A stretch of 64,000 nt of DNA, from the NCBI GenBank assembly GCA_951213105.1, contig OX578145.1, positions 114,662,239-114,726,238 on the forward strand, given 5' to 3'. The stretch comes from Amaurobius ferox (lineage: Eukaryota; Arthropoda; Arachnida; Araneae; Amaurobiidae). The notes under the pieces are model-generated. The model was given only the letters and a program-made list of their open reading frames with translations, did not search any database and had not been told where the DNA came from. The position numbers were made by a program, and so were the translations under genes. Positions 1 to 10,830 of this stretch are shown here, piece by piece. Each line of letters opens with the position of its first letter. Positions within the stretch are counted from its first letter, which is position 1.

Positions 1-1593
1 TTCAGAAACATACAAATGTACGTTTTAGAATCGAAGTATGTAATGCGCATGTAATAATTTCTCTTTCGCCATTTTTCATTTGTATCCAATTGATCGACAA
101 ACCTTGAAAAGAAGAACATTTCCTTCCACTTAATCCATACAACCGCGTTCAATTGGCTGCCTCTGTATGATAGTCGAAGAAATTTACTTAATTGCAAATG
201 GTTCTTTAATGATAATATAGATGTTTTTATGTATTTTTTCCCCACTTTCTAAAACCGCAGGACTAAATTAGTCACAGGAAGAATCTCGTGGAAATCCTAA
301 TGACTCTTCATTAAGACGTCATTCGGGGTAAACTGATCGCAGTTAAATATGTGTTATTTTCATATTTGGTAGTTATCGCACTTCAGACGTATAAATTAAC
401 GAATTATATCACGTTTCAGTATGTATGCGAAATTCTAATTTCCTCTTTACAACCTCCCATAAAATCACCGAAGTCTACCAGCAAGGTTAGTTCAATAAGG
501 TCCATTTCGTTATAAACAATTCAATTTCAAGGTCACATGCCAAAGTTTATCTTTCTATAATCGTATTTTTCTTTCTCTAACATAAACCCGGGAATTTTAA
601 GAAGTGGGAATAAATCCAGGCATTTTGGGGAATAAACCGGAAATTTTGGAAGCATTGGAAACTTTGATGGGAACAAACTAATTTACACGTTTCTTATATG
701 CTCTGGCTAATCCAGCACAATAAACAGTTTAAACCTTAATAATGGATTGCCATTTATATAAATTTACTAAATCTGCGTATTAGTTTAAATGCAAAATCTA
801 TTGAAATATAATTGAGAATGGGAAATTACAAAAATTTTGTTGAAAATTTGCAAATTATATCAGTCACATTATTGGGATTCATATAGATTTCTTATTATCA
901 TTTAATAATAAATGAATATGAATGAATTAATCACTTCGTAATAAGTATTCCAACGTTTGGGATGTTTTCACTTTTAAAATATTTACAAATTAAATCACAA
1001 TTTATTTGGGGGAATTATTTTTAAGTATGATAGGAAAGTCACATAATTTAAATATTTTTCTTGGATCTCACAAATCTTTCTGAGTTCTCCATGCTTCAGC
1101 TATTTACAATCCCGAATGCAAAAAATAAATATTAATTTTGGATCATATACATTTCTTTTACTATACAAAATGCAATGATTGAAAATTCCCACTTTTTTGG
1201 AAACTTTCAAAATTCCCTTACCAAAACACCCGAAATAAATCGGGATTTTTCCAGTCTTTGCAACCCTATCTATCCCTAACACACTATACTTCCGAAGTCC
1301 GCAGATAGGCAAGGTTGTTCGGTAAGGGAGAAATTGAACTACCACTTCTGACCTAAGTTCTAGCAAAGAACTCTCGTACTTAAAGGTAAAGAAATATTTT
1401 ACTGAAGGATATTCAGACTTCGTTTCTTACACAATCTATAATTTAAACGTAGAATATATCAATATAATCATTCTCATGCAATAGTGTGGGATTCATACAA
1501 ATAGAATACGACGATATAACAATTCACACTCATAAAAAAAAATTCAGTTTAAGATTATGTCCCGATTGCTGTCAGTTTAAATTTGAGGAATTT
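1..1593. other. Gene-free AT-rich intron 3 sequence
   Basis: Intronic sequence left of SINE-A. Short open frames on both strands lack recognisable motifs. At about 590-660 and 1180-1255, short stretches of the CCCGGGAATTTT / CGGGATTTTTCC type face each other, suggesting remains of an old repeat. No next SLC13 exon was found here. Confidence 0.6.
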
Positions 1594-1838
1594 GCCGACG
1601 TGGTGGTCGAGTGGTCAAGGCGAGCGTTTCCACAGCAATCGCTCGACAGCCGCGTTGTGGGTTCGAGTCCCACGTAATGCATGGATGTTTGTGTTGTGGG
1701 TGCAGTGTGTTCCGCCCCTCTCTGGTGCGCCTGGGGCAACGTCCTAGGACGGCTAAATGGTTCACGTTCTGGCCGCTGACAAAGGCGAATGATGAAAGTC
1801 AAGTGCCTGGCCATTTGATGAAAAAAGAAAAAAAAAAA
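1594..1838 (+). repeat. SINE-A, full-length tRNA-derived SINE
   Basis: A 245-bp short interspersed element transcribed by RNA polymerase III. The head resembles a serine/leucine-type tRNA with a long variable arm. It has an A-box-like GGTCGAGTGGTC (about 1606-1617) and a B box GGGTTCGAGTCCC (about 1659-1671), whose GTGGG/CCCAC arms form the T stem. A tRNA-unrelated GC-rich body follows, then an A-rich tail. A 10-bp target-site duplication, TGAGGAATTT, flanks it at 1584-1593 and 1839-1848. A second, reverse copy lies at about 46337-46576. The LINE that mobilises it is not identifiable here. Confidence 0.88.
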
Positions 1839-1848
1839 TGAGGAATTT

Positions 1849-2978
1849 AAGGCGGTGTAAACATTAAAAACGAAAAGTTTTCAATTTTCTTCAATCTGAC
1901 AAGACGATTGCTCGAAAACTAGTACAGCTTTGTAAAAACCAATTACTGATATAGAAACCAGATTTCTCACTGAACAGTTTTGTTGGTAAATTGTTATATT
2001 TATATTTTATGATTCAGGAAATATTTCGACTAAAAGTCAGCAAAGTGAAGCAAAATCTTGCTCAAACAAAAATATTATTATTATTTTTTTTTTCCCGAAA
2101 AAGAAATAATTCAAAATATTTAAATTGTTTTTATATATTGATAAATGGTACCCAATTTCGACAAAACAAGTATAAATTATTTAAATTTTTATCTATTAGG
2201 TCCGAAGATATAAGAGTCCATTTTTTTTTTTTTTTTTTGTAACGATCAGATGTCATCCAGAGATAGCCCAACCATAGATGTAATTCACATTAAGAGCGAT
2301 TGCGCATCCACAGCGGAGAATTGAAAAAGTTAGGAACAGGAACTCGGCAACAAAGCAAAATAGGAGAAAAATGATTATTACAAAGTTGTAAAGCATTGTC
2401 CAGTGAATAGGAATCGACATATAGAAGGCAATAAATACATCAGTTGCTAGATTCTGTAACACGGTAACAACTTCAATACTTCCTAAATCGCCTATAAATT
2501 GCGTTAAATAAATATCTTTTACAACCTATTTAATATCAATTCCTACTAAGTTCACATTGCTCTACAACTTTACAATTGGTCTTTCTCATCTAGTTCGCTT
2601 TATTGCCGCTTCTCTCTCTCGCTCTCTCTTTCTCTCTCTGGCATAGTGATATTTAGATAAACAGTGGATTTGTTATAAAGCTTCTATGCTTACCCAAATA
2701 TTTTCCCTTGCCTCGAAACCTCGTTTCGGCTAACCTGGGATACTAGACCCTTCTGGTCATAGTGGTATCTGTTTGGTATCTAGTTCGTTATCACAACTTA
2801 TTAAATTCTCTGCTAGGGGCGCTGTCATCACTGTTATTCGATCGAGCATGGTCACTTTTTACTGTAGACAGACTTATAATGTGTACATTCATAGACTTTT
2901 CTTTATAAAGTTAGTAGGGGGCTTAAGGACTTTCCTAGGTGGTTTCTACTGTTCAATCCTTTAATTGATTCAACTTAC
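1849..2978. other. Gene-free stretch between SINE-A and exon 3
   Basis: AT-rich intron. A poly-T run sits at about 2221-2238 and a (CTCTCT)n tract at about 2611-2640. A 69-codon minus-strand frame at 2253-2462 is hydrophobic but does not resemble the next SLC13 segment and has no obvious splice sites, so I do not call it an exon. Confidence 0.5.
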
Positions 2979-3094
2979 CATGATGCGGTGGTCCCCACCC
3001 TTCTCAAAACGTTGAGAGCTATGCGCTTGTGAAGGTTGCACTCTTCGATAGCCACTGCCATGAACAGGCCTCCTACAAACATCATGTTAGTGCC
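2979..3094 (-). CDS. SLC13/INDY-type transporter, third coding exon (gene continues off the left edge)
   Basis: 116 nt (38 codons plus two bases). The acceptor is a pyrimidine tract ending CTGCAG next to 3094, and the donor is GTAAGT from 2978. The peptide begins [20 protein letters not shown] and continues [10 protein letters not shown], close to the hallmark D-TNM-(L/M)F-(L/V)GG ... NLHKRIAL stretch of SLC13 proteins. Exons 1-3 together give about 128 residues, against ~570-620 for a complete family member. The sodium-site SNT motifs and most membrane spans must therefore lie on later exons, which I did not find in 1-2978. The frame runs into a stop just beyond the donor, so splicing is required. 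Confidence 0.92.
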
Positions 3095-4017
3095 CTGCAG
3101 ACAGAAAAAAAATGCTCTTTTAAATGTCATGCAGGAGCGGCTTTTACACCTTTCACCAGCTATCACACAGTCTATCGATTTTTGCTTACCATGCATATAG
3201 GATAGTACTTCCTTATACAAATTATACTTCCTTATACAAATAATGTATAAGGAAAGTACAGTACAATCGTATTAATCCAGCACTATTAAAAACCAGCTAA
3301 CTTTGGATTAATTGATTTGTCGGATTATTGCAATCAGGAATAGCAAATAAATAAAGTATTTTTGTGATGTATCCTCAAGTCGTGAGTGTATTTCTCAAGA
3401 CACAGAATTATTTGCTTGGGAAAATAACGACTCCTCTTAGGTTCAGTATTTACGTTAAAGGGAAAAAAAAGCGAGCTTCTTAGGCTGAGTAGGGTCTTTG
3501 GAATTCCATTTATTTACGTACGTACGTACGTACGTACATACATACATACATATGCGATCAGCTTTTAATATATTATATTTTTACTGTTTTTCTGACTGAT
3601 ACGCAAAGCAAAAAAACAGTTTTCAAATTTATCATTTAAAATGTCTAAATTCAGTTATTTTGTGGCATTTTTTAACTGAATTCTATTCGACTCTTTTGTT
3701 TGATACATATTTAGTGCATCAGGGTCGTCCATACAAACATTTATCACGTCCCCTTCCCCATTCCATATATACCCATGTTTGTAAAAATTACAACACCGTG
3801 AAGGAATCACGCGATTGAGCTGGAACTTATAACAAATACAAATTAGGATGTGCAGTATGCTATGCAAATGATTAAAATTTCAGAGCCATCGCGTATGTGT
3901 GGGCTGAGCAACGTCCTCTGAACTGCTGTTTTAGCCGTATAAATTGAGAACTGTAGGGGACGTTGAAAATAGTCTACGGTTGTCTGCCAGCGGTAAACGT
4001 TTAATGAGAAGTCACAA

Positions 4018-4472
4018 TGCCTCTACGACGACAGAGGGCGCCATATAAGAAAGTTACGGAGTTTGAACGAGGACGAATGATCTGCTTTCGTGAAGAAGTT
4101 TTTCTTATAGTGCAATAACAGCTCGTATGGAACGTAATGCCACGACAGTGATGAAGAGAATCGAACGAGTCGCAAATCCGGCAGTGGACGATGAACATTT
4201 ACGTCAGCATGGGATGATAGACACCTCTTCCGCATGGCAGTGGTGGACCGTACAGCTTCATCTCGACAGTTGACAGAACGTTGGAGCACTGCTGTGTCAC
4301 TGTCTGCTCCAACAATTCGTCGGCGTCTGCTGCACCGTGGACTGCATACAAGAATTCCTTCATATAGGATTCCCCAAACGCAAAACCATCGACGCCTGCG
4401 GCTACAATGGGATCACCAACATAGACACTGACGTGCAGATTGGCAACAAGTCGTCTTTTTCGATAAATCCCG
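4018..4472 (+). pseudogene. Tc1-like transposase, N-terminal part (broken)
   Basis: Starts ATG CCT CTA CGA CGA CAG. It contains a degenerate helix-turn-helix region (FERGRMI) and, in shifted frames, RIERVANPAVDDEHLRQHG and the C-proximal VVFFDKS. At least two frameshifts are needed to follow the protein. It ends where the Jockey element begins. The remainder resumes at 7813. Confidence 0.75.
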
Positions 4473-4797
4473 AAACAAAAGACTACCGAGGTCAAAAAAG
4501 GATACTCACAAAACAGATCAAACCGCGGTTGAGGCTGAGGAAATTGTAGCTGAGACTCAGGAAATGGAAGCTGAGACTGAACTTGCTGATAAATCCAATG
4601 ATGAAAAGATGGATGAAATCCTCAACCTCGTCAGAGGATTTATCAGTATGTTCAACCTAGACGATATAAAACATCTGTTGATGCAGCTCGCTGAGTTAAT
4701 TCAAAAAAAGGGCGATCCAATGCAAATGGTCTTTGAGGCTTTTAAATTAATCGCGGAATTTAATAAAAACAGTGAGAAACAAACCCGCCATGAATAG
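4473..4797 (+). CDS. Jockey ORF1 (gag-like), C-terminal fragment
   Basis: An open frame runs from the truncated 5' end of the element through KKDTHKTDQTAVEAEEIVAE, then LADKSNDEKMDEILNLV and FEAFKLIAEFNKNSEKQ to TAG at 4795-4797. It is the acidic, coiled-coil-prone tail of the nucleic-acid-binding ORF1 protein. The CCHC zinc knuckles normally found upstream are lost. The first internal ATG is at 4564, but the native frame clearly extends upstream. It overlaps the ORF2 start as ATGAATAG (4790-4797), a layout suited to termination-reinitiation. Confidence 0.8.
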
Positions 4798-7477
4798 GTC
4801 CCAAAAAGAAAGTTTTAAAATAATATTTTGGAATGCGAACGGCATATCTCCAAGAATAAATGAACTTAGGAGCTACGTAAATGAAAATGATGTAGATGCC
4901 CTGCTAATCCAGGAAACTAAAGTTAGAGAAAACAAAAAACTAAATATAGCAAACTATAATAGCTATCATACCCTTAGCTCAAATATAACTGCTAGAAATC
5001 CCCATGGAGGAACAGCAATATATATTAAAAGTAATATTCCCCACGAGGAAATAAACAACATAAATCTTCAAGGTATAGAAAATACTAGTATAAAAATTAA
5101 AATAAATAATGTAAACCCATTTATCCTAACTTCAATATATGTCAAAAACATGAGTGGTATAAATGTAGCTGCGCAGCTGGAACTGCTTTTCTCGCGATAT
5201 CCAAACACAATACTCGCGGGCGACTTCAATGCACACCACCGAGCATGGGGCAGCAGGAGAGCCAACACACGCGGTACACAGATACATAGATTGCTAAACA
5301 CAACAAACACTGACATCATTGCCCCGTCGAGACCAACCTGCTTCTCAGGTGCCAATGGCTCATTCATAGACTTTGTCCTAACGAGAAACATAGAATACGC
5401 TCACACAATTGATACCCTGGATGAATTCGACTCGGATCATCTACCGGTACTGGTGACATTCGATTTGAACACTCCCCTTCCAGCCTCTCTGGGACAAGAG
5501 AGGGTGAACTGGAACGTATTCAAAAGAGCACTTTTCGAGCCGCATTTAGCAGTACCCAACATTATGAGCACGGCGGATATTGACTCTGCCACGCACACAC
5601 TCACAACAGAAATCAGGAGAGCTATTGCATCTGCCACAACACATCGTGAGTCATCAAAAATGCCAACACTTTCCCACCATGTCAAACAGTTAGTTAAACA
5701 GAGAAATAGAATGCGTAAGACATGGCAGGCTAACAGAGACCCTACCCTTAAAAGGGAGCTTAATAGACTCACGTGTAAAGTCAGTGAAAAAATTGTCGCA
5801 GAAAAGCAGCAACAGTATAAAGAATTAATCGAATCCCTTAGCCAGGAAGACGTATCGCTCTGGCAATTCGCTAAAAGACTCAGAAAACCTCAAATTAAAC
5901 TCCCGCCACTAATAGATGGCGCTAATATTGCGTACTCAGACGAAGAAAAGGCAGAGGCGCTTGCTAGGCATTACGAAAAGCAATTTGAACCAAACCACGA
6001 TCTAATGTGTCAGGACACCCTAAGAATGGTTAGGCAAACTCTAAACAATTTCAGGAACTCCCCGGTCACGGCTGAGATTAACCCAGCCACCCCGCAAGAA
6101 ATAGTAGAGATTATCAAAAACCTTAAAAACCGTAAAAGCCCAGGGCACGACAAAATCAGGAATATCGCGGTAAAAAACCTACCCTTAAATATAATATTTT
6201 ACTTGACCATCTTAATAAATAAAATACTAGAACTAAATTATTTCCCCAAAGAATGGAAGGAAGCGATAATTATAGCGATCCATAAACCTGGTGAGGATGC
6301 CTCAATTCCAGCCAACTACAGACCAATCAGTTTGTTGCCGACACTTAGTAAAATTACTGAGAAAATAATTCTTAAGAGACTGAACACGCACCTTAGTGAG
6401 AATGACATTATCATTCCGGAGCAGTTTGGATTTCGGCCAAAACACTCCACCACTCATCAATTGCTGAGAGTGGTAGAGTACATTTCTTCTGGTTTTAATA
6501 ATAAGACACCCACAGCTGCGATTTTTCTTGACATCCAAAAAGCCTTTGATAAAGTGTGGCACTGTGGATTAGCTTACAAATTGATCACTCTAAAAGTCCC
6601 TGACGCACTTGTCAAACTTTTAATTTCATACCTAAATAACAGACACTTTCAAGTCAGAGTAAAAAATAACTTATCTACACCCAAGCTCATTAAAAGTAGT
6701 GTACCGCAAGGATCCATCCTGGGCCCGACACTCTTTAACATATATCTAAATGACATTCCCAGGACCCCAGACACGGAGCTGGCACTCTATGCAGACGACA
6801 GCGCGATACTTGCAAAACACCCTTACGTCTCAGTAATGCACAGACAGCTACAACAACACTTAGACATACTCCAAACATGGCTGGAAAAATGGCGAATAAA
6901 ATTAAATCCCAATAAATGTCATTGGATTTATTTCTCAAGAAAACGTAAACCTCCGCCTCCTCTGTACATAAACAACCATGCCCTAAAAGCGGAAAAATCT
7001 ACTAAATACCTAGGTGTAACGATAGACTCCCACCTAACTTGGAAACTGCACGTAACGAACATAATCAAAAAAGCGTATATAACCATAGGAGCCTTATACC
7101 CAATGATAGGAAACGGAAATCTAAGTTATCAAAATAAACTCCTAATTTATAAATCGGTCATCTGCCCGGGAATGCTGTATGCAGCACCCGTATGGGGATA
7201 TGCCTGCAAAACTACCATAGACTTATTAGAGACAAGACAAAACAAAACCCTAAGGATTATAAGGAAAGCCCCTAGATGCTTAAGAAACTCGGTAATTAGG
7301 AAAGACTTCAAAATAAAAACTGTTAGAGCCCAAATCAAAAAGCTAGCGCTTAAATTCTACAAAAATCTGCCATCTGTCCCAAATGAACTATTATTTAATC
7401 TGCATGACTATGATCATCGCAAGGCTAAATCTCGTAAGAGACCCCGCTCGGTACTTAACTTTGATATTCGGTACTAG
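4790..7477 (+). CDS. Jockey ORF2: AP endonuclease plus reverse transcriptase, intact
   Basis: 895 codons from the ATG at 4790 with no internal stop. It copies the element's RNA at a nicked genomic target. Positions are from this ATG. The N-terminal AP-like endonuclease shows FWNANGI (~12), IQETKV (~40), AGDFNAHH (~143) and SDHLPV (~214). The reverse transcriptase shows FLDIQKAFDKVWH (~577, motif A), SSVPQGSILGP (motif B) and LYADDSAI (~666, the catalytic YADD). A C-terminal region with KYLGVTIDSHLTWKLH follows, as usual for the clade. Length and order are normal for Jockey-clade ORF2. GTG at 4772 is in frame, but eukaryotic initiation favours 4790. Confidence 0.95.
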   Translation: MNRSQKESFKIIFWNANGISPRINELRSYVNENDVDALLIQETKVRENKKLNIANYNSYHTLSSNITARNPHGGTAIYIKSNIPHEEINNINLQGIENTSIKIKINNVNPFILTSIYVKNMSGINVAAQLELLFSRYPNTILAGDFNAHHRAWGSRRANTRGTQIHRLLNTTNTDIIAPSRPTCFSGANGSFIDFVLTRNIEYAHTIDTLDEFDSDHLPVLVTFDLNTPLPASLGQERVNWNVFKRALFEPHLAVPNIMSTADIDSATHTLTTEIRRAIASATTHRESSKMPTLSHHVKQLVKQRNRMRKTWQANRDPTLKRELNRLTCKVSEKIVAEKQQQYKELIESLSQEDVSLWQFAKRLRKPQIKLPPLIDGANIAYSDEEKAEALARHYEKQFEPNHDLMCQDTLRMVRQTLNNFRNSPVTAEINPATPQEIVEIIKNLKNRKSPGHDKIRNIAVKNLPLNIIFYLTILINKILELNYFPKEWKEAIIIAIHKPGEDASIPANYRPISLLPTLSKITEKIILKRLNTHLSENDIIIPEQFGFRPKHSTTHQLLRVVEYISSGFNNKTPTAAIFLDIQKAFDKVWHCGLAYKLITLKVPDALVKLLISYLNNRHFQVRVKNNLSTPKLIKSSVPQGSILGPTLFNIYLNDIPRTPDTELALYADDSAILAKHPYVSVMHRQLQQHLDILQTWLEKWRIKLNPNKCHWIYFSRKRKPPPPLYINNHALKAEKSTKYLGVTIDSHLTWKLHVTNIIKKAYITIGALYPMIGNGNLSYQNKLLIYKSVICPGMLYAAPVWGYACKTTIDLLETRQNKTLRIIRKAPRCLRNSVIRKDFKIKTVRAQIKKLALKFYKNLPSVPNELLFNLHDYDHRKAKSRKRPRSVLNFDIRY

Positions 7478-7801
7478 GAACGTCCCACCTTAACCAGTTG
7501 ATATTAAAGAAAACTCGCGATCTTTGGTTTTCTACAAAATGTTTAAAATCCTAAACTGCTAAAATGCTAGGTTACCCTCAGATCTGCATCAACCCCCCCA
7601 AACTGCTTAAACTCTTAATGTGCAACAAACTGCCACACTAGGAGCTAGGACAAATAATAAAAACAGTAAATCAAAAACCTCGAACCTCCAACTATGGACC
7701 AATGAAATAATGTCACAGTATGAAGATAAGAACCACACCTAGAGATTGGAGATTAAAGGCGCTTCGCGCCTGGTGCTCTGTTCTGGACGAAACTCTATGA
7801 A
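7478..7801 (+). other. Jockey 3' UTR
   Basis: About 320 bp after the ORF2 stop with no open frame. It contains a short C-run (about 7594) and a GC-rich hairpin, GGCGC-TTC-GCGCC, at about 7758-7770, close to the 3' end, a likely recognition structure for the reverse transcriptase. Confidence 0.6.
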
Positions 7802-7812
7802 GATAAATCTCG

Positions 7813-8365
7813 TTTTATTTGGGGTACAGTGATGGCCGCATCCACGTTAGATGCTGTAGCGGTAAACGCCATTTTCCGGAGGGTATTATTCAACGTCATA
7901 CTGGATGAACGCCAAGCTCGATGATCTGGGGCGCCATTGGGTACCTTGGACGATCTCAGATGCTAAGAATTGTGGGTAATCACAACAGCAACCAGTACAT
8001 CAGAGAAGTTCTGGAGCCAGAAATCGTACTCTTCCCTCAACACATTCCTGGAGCTGTATTTCAACAGGACAATGCCCGTCCACATGCTGTTATAGGAAAG
8101 TTCAAGATTTCTTTTCAGCACAACAGACATAGCTTCTTTATTAGCCTGCCTATTCACCGGATATGTCACCTAATGAACATATCTGGGATTTCGTCGGTCG
8201 GCGTCTCGTTCGTGACGCTCGTCCTGTAGCTAATACAGCTGGAATTTGAGTTCGGATAAACAATCTGGAATGCTCCTCCTCTACAAATTCAAAATCTGTT
8301 TGATTAGATGCCACGTCGTATAGAACCACTTATTGCAGCGAGTGGTGGCTTCACCAAATACTGAT
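7813..8365 (+). pseudogene. Tc1-like transposase, C-terminal part (broken)
   Basis: Frame-broken continuation of the transposase: MIWGAIGYLGRSQMLRIVG, a QQDNARPH catalytic segment near 8065-8090 and YSPDMSPNEHIWDF near 8150-8190. A premature TGA follows at about 8247 (AGI*). The DNA alignment to a Tc1-type C-terminus continues to about 8360. No single open frame covers it. Confidence 0.8.
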
Positions 8366-8665
8366 TTTCGACATGTAATATTTCTTTTTTTCTTTCTTTG
8401 TAAATTTAATAGTTTATTTGTATCAATACAGGTCGTTTGTGGAATAAATTTCATTCAATTCTGATGATTCCTTCATGGTGTTGCAATTTTTACAAACAGG
8501 AGTTTATTTGTTTTTCCTCTCTTGAATTTTTAATATATTTCCTTTCCTCAAAATAAAATATTACGGTCTGAGCTTCCCACTTCAGCAGTGTCCCCCCCCC
8601 CCTCCCCCATGGGCGGCCCTGAGCCTCATAACTTAATCATAGTATTTAAACTCACAGCAACTTAC

Positions 8666-8815
8666 GTTCATATATTCTTGGCTTGCTTCGTTGGTGCTGA
8701 GTATACCAAGTAGTGGAAACAAAACGATAGGTAAAAGCGATGTGGCAGCCACCGGAATGGGCTCCACGACCCAATAGCAGGCCATCAACAAAATGACGTA
8801 ACCGCATCTGGATTC
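8666..8815 (-). CDS. SLC13/INDY-type transporter, second coding exon
   Basis: Fifty codons, phase 0 at both ends. The acceptor reads TTTTAG before 8815 and the donor is GTAAGT from 8665. The peptide runs from ESRCGYVILLM through YWVVEPIPVAATSLLP and IVLFPLLGIL to EYMN. This matches the second membrane region of SLC13 carriers, where a YW-x3-E-x-(I/L)P-x(3-4)-TSL-(L/M)P pattern is typical. GC content is far above the flanking intron, and the frame has no stops. It lies just to the right of the Tc1/Jockey nest, which occupies the intron between this exon and the exon at 2979-3094. The family assignment is strong. The substrate within the family cannot be told from this part. Confidence 0.92.
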
Positions 8816-9267
8816 CTAAAATAAATGGAAAGGTGTGAAATAATTAAGAAACTTTTAACTTTTTGCAAGTAAATATGTGTGCACAATACAACTTATTTTA
8901 CTTTAACTTTTGCATCGTATATTTGTTTTGTAACTGTCTGTCACAGAGTACAACTGCAATTTTCATGAGAATTTAGGCTTTTTAACATTAGCTTCCTCAT
9001 ATTGTCACTGCTGAAGGAAATTTAACCCGCAAAGATACAGATAGTTTCAATTGGTTCGTTCCAGGAGCCTTTTTACTTTCCCCTGTAGGAAATATTAATT
9101 ATTAACATAACCGGATAAAGGAATCTCTTCCGCAATTTTTTCTGCAACAAAAGCAATGTGATACTTGTGGTTTAAACTGATTAAACTTGCAAAATTGCAT
9201 AACTGATTTAAAATTTTGCAATACTCAAAAGCTTAAATTAACAAAAAAGATCAATCATGCTATAGAG

Positions 9268-9636
9268 CAGTGTTCTTCAACCTGTGTTCCGCGGAACCCT
9301 AGGGTTCCACTCAAACGCTTTAGGGGTTCCGCGAGTCGATACTACAATTCGTTGTTTTTGTTTTGTTTTTCTTTGTTTTCAATTTCATATGACATATATA
9401 TGTATAATACAAATACTTTATATGAAATATTTATCTTCTTGTTTGAATTAATGCAAATTTATATCTTATAAAGTTTTTATAACAAAGGCAGATACGCACC
9501 TTGTTCATAACATGTAATACGTAATATGACACATCCCCCCTAAAATCAAATCTGGGTGTGCTACTGAACGAAGGGTTCCATAAAAAAATATCTCAAAAAA
9601 AGGGTTCCGCGAGATGACAAAGGTTGAAGAACACTG
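9268..9636. mobile_element. hAT-type MITE (369 bp)
   Basis: Terminal inverted repeats are CAGTGTTCTTCAACC at the left and GGTTGAAGAACACTG at the right. Subterminal GTTCCGCGGAACC and AGGGTTCCGCGAG blocks recur inverted. An exact 8-bp target-site duplication, CTATAGAG (9260-9267, 9637-9644), is diagnostic of the hAT superfamily. No transposase frame is present, so it is non-autonomous. It interrupts an older dispersed repeat whose uninterrupted relative is near 34970. Confidence 0.92.
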
Positions 9637-9644
9637 CTATAGAG

Positions 9645-10830
9645 CATTATGAAACACTTTCCAACTGCAATGCAATTTTATTTAAACATCTCTAAAATGC
9701 GATACATTCAGCGGTAATATTTTTTAAAATTATCACAATACTACAGTAATTTATTATATTTGAAAACTTCATCGAAAAAAAATGAACTTTATTCAAGTGA
9801 CGTGATTGAAATATAAATTGCCTGGCTGTCTATGGAAAAGCAGTAAAAATTTCATTCATAAGCTTTTATTCTATTGCTTTCATTCATCACAATACTACAA
9901 TAATTCATTTTACTTAAAAACTTAAAACCATGACGGCAAAAGTACTTTAACTCTATGCTTAAAACTTCACCGAAAAAGTCTGCTATAAAATCGTCTGTTC
10001 TCTATATAAAATCAATGACTGTTTCATTCATATCAACTATATTGCAGACTCCAGAACTAAATAATTTTGCGTTAAAGAAATTCAGCAATTCTTATACAAC
10101 TCATCTTACAGCTTAATGTGTTCACAATCTCCATAAGTGAAAATTAGACTTCGTTGTAGAAATAATCAAAGTTTGATAATCATTTAAACTCAAATATATT
10201 GTAATTGCGTTGTTTTAGAAAATTGATACACAGAAATTAAGCAAAAATAAAGTGGTTTTAGGATGGATACGACACTAAATATAAATTAAAAATAACTTTA
10301 AAAATCATGATTTTGATACAAGATGGATGCCATATTTTAATTTTGAAGTGGGTCATGTGAATTGTCATTGTGTCATTTTAATTTTGAAGTGGGTCATGGT
10401 CTCTTCATGTAATGGGTGTAATTATTATTTTAATTTTTCTTTAAAATACTACTACATTTTTCTGAAATTTTTTTATATATTTTATGGGATAATTTGAATA
10501 TTTCCTAAAACTTTCGAAGCAATTTGTGAATTTTAAATTCGCTTAAAAAATCTTTAAAAAATTAGGTCCCATAGGGTTCAATGTATTTCATTTTTTTCAA
10601 CTCTGGTTCAATCCAAAACTAATCGAGTGATATTATTCATTTATATTCCCATAGGTCCCACAGACCGGCTGAACAACACACTAAAATTTCATTTTGTTAA
10701 AATCATTTTTAAGGCAGTTATCGTGCTAACGGACATACAGATAGACAGAATGAACAAAGTCATAAACACTTTTCAACTATGTTGTAAAGTGTTAAAAAAG
10801 ATATATATTTTTTTAATTTAAGGACATTTG
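9645..10830 (+). repeat. Dispersed repeat R1, copy A
   Basis: Shares long colinear similarity with about 34970-35945. Common landmarks include AAACACTTTCCAACTG, ACATTCAGCGGT, GACTTCGTTGTAGAAATAAT, AAGTGGGTCATG, AGGGTTCAATGTATTTCAT and, near the end, GACAGAATGA(A/C)CAAAGTCATA. No coding potential. The hAT MITE is inserted at its left side. Function is unknown; it is probably a decayed non-autonomous element. Confidence 0.75.

Larger units (their letters stand above)
4473..7801 (+). mobile_element. Jockey-clade non-LTR retrotransposon, 5'-truncated
   Basis: Flanked by an 11-bp target-site duplication, GATAAATC(C/T)CG (4462-4472 and 7802-7812, one mismatch). The element keeps only the end of ORF1, the whole of ORF2 and a ~320-bp 3' UTR. 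The 5' truncation inside ORF1 is the usual product of incomplete target-primed reverse transcription. Low decay compared with the host Tc1 copy indicates a younger insertion. No poly-A tail is obvious at the 3' junction. Confidence 0.9.
3770..8504 (+). mobile_element. Tc1-like DNA transposon, inactivated and split by a Jockey insertion
   Basis: Terminal inverted repeats share TGTTTGTAAAAATT and then CAACACC(G/A)TGAAGGAATCA (from about 3776 and ending about 8497). TA dinucleotides flank the element at 3768-3769 and 8505-8506, as expected for Tc1/mariner insertion. Removing the Jockey insert leaves ~1.4 kb. Transposase remnants are read from 4018 (MPLRRQRAPYKK...) to the insertion point, then from 7813 through WGAIGYLGRSQ, QQDNARPH and SPDMSPNEHIWDF. 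The last two hold the second Asp and the final Glu of the DDE triad. Several frameshifts and stops make it dead. The Jockey insertion lies just after the FFDKS stretch, the likely first catalytic Asp. Confidence 0.9.
3095..8665 (-). other. Intron 2 of the SLC13-like gene (~5.6 kb)
   Basis: Bounded by GTAAGT at 8665 and CTGCAG at 3095. About 4.7 kb of it is a Tc1-like element containing a Jockey insertion. The remaining ~0.7 kb on the left holds an (ACGT)n/(CATA)n microsatellite at about 3518-3552 and AT-rich sequence without genes. At 3200-3257, short repeats of TTCCTTATACAAA face GTATAAGGAAAGTAC. Confidence 0.85.

Noticed and set aside
1611..1675. Functional tRNA gene at the SINE-A head
   Set aside because: The acceptor stem does not pair, and the head is fused to a SINE body with an A-rich tail and target duplication.
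2253..2462. Hydrophobic minus-strand frame near the SLC13 exons
   Set aside because: Does not match the next SLC13 segment, lacks usable splice sites, and its composition fits AT-rich noise.
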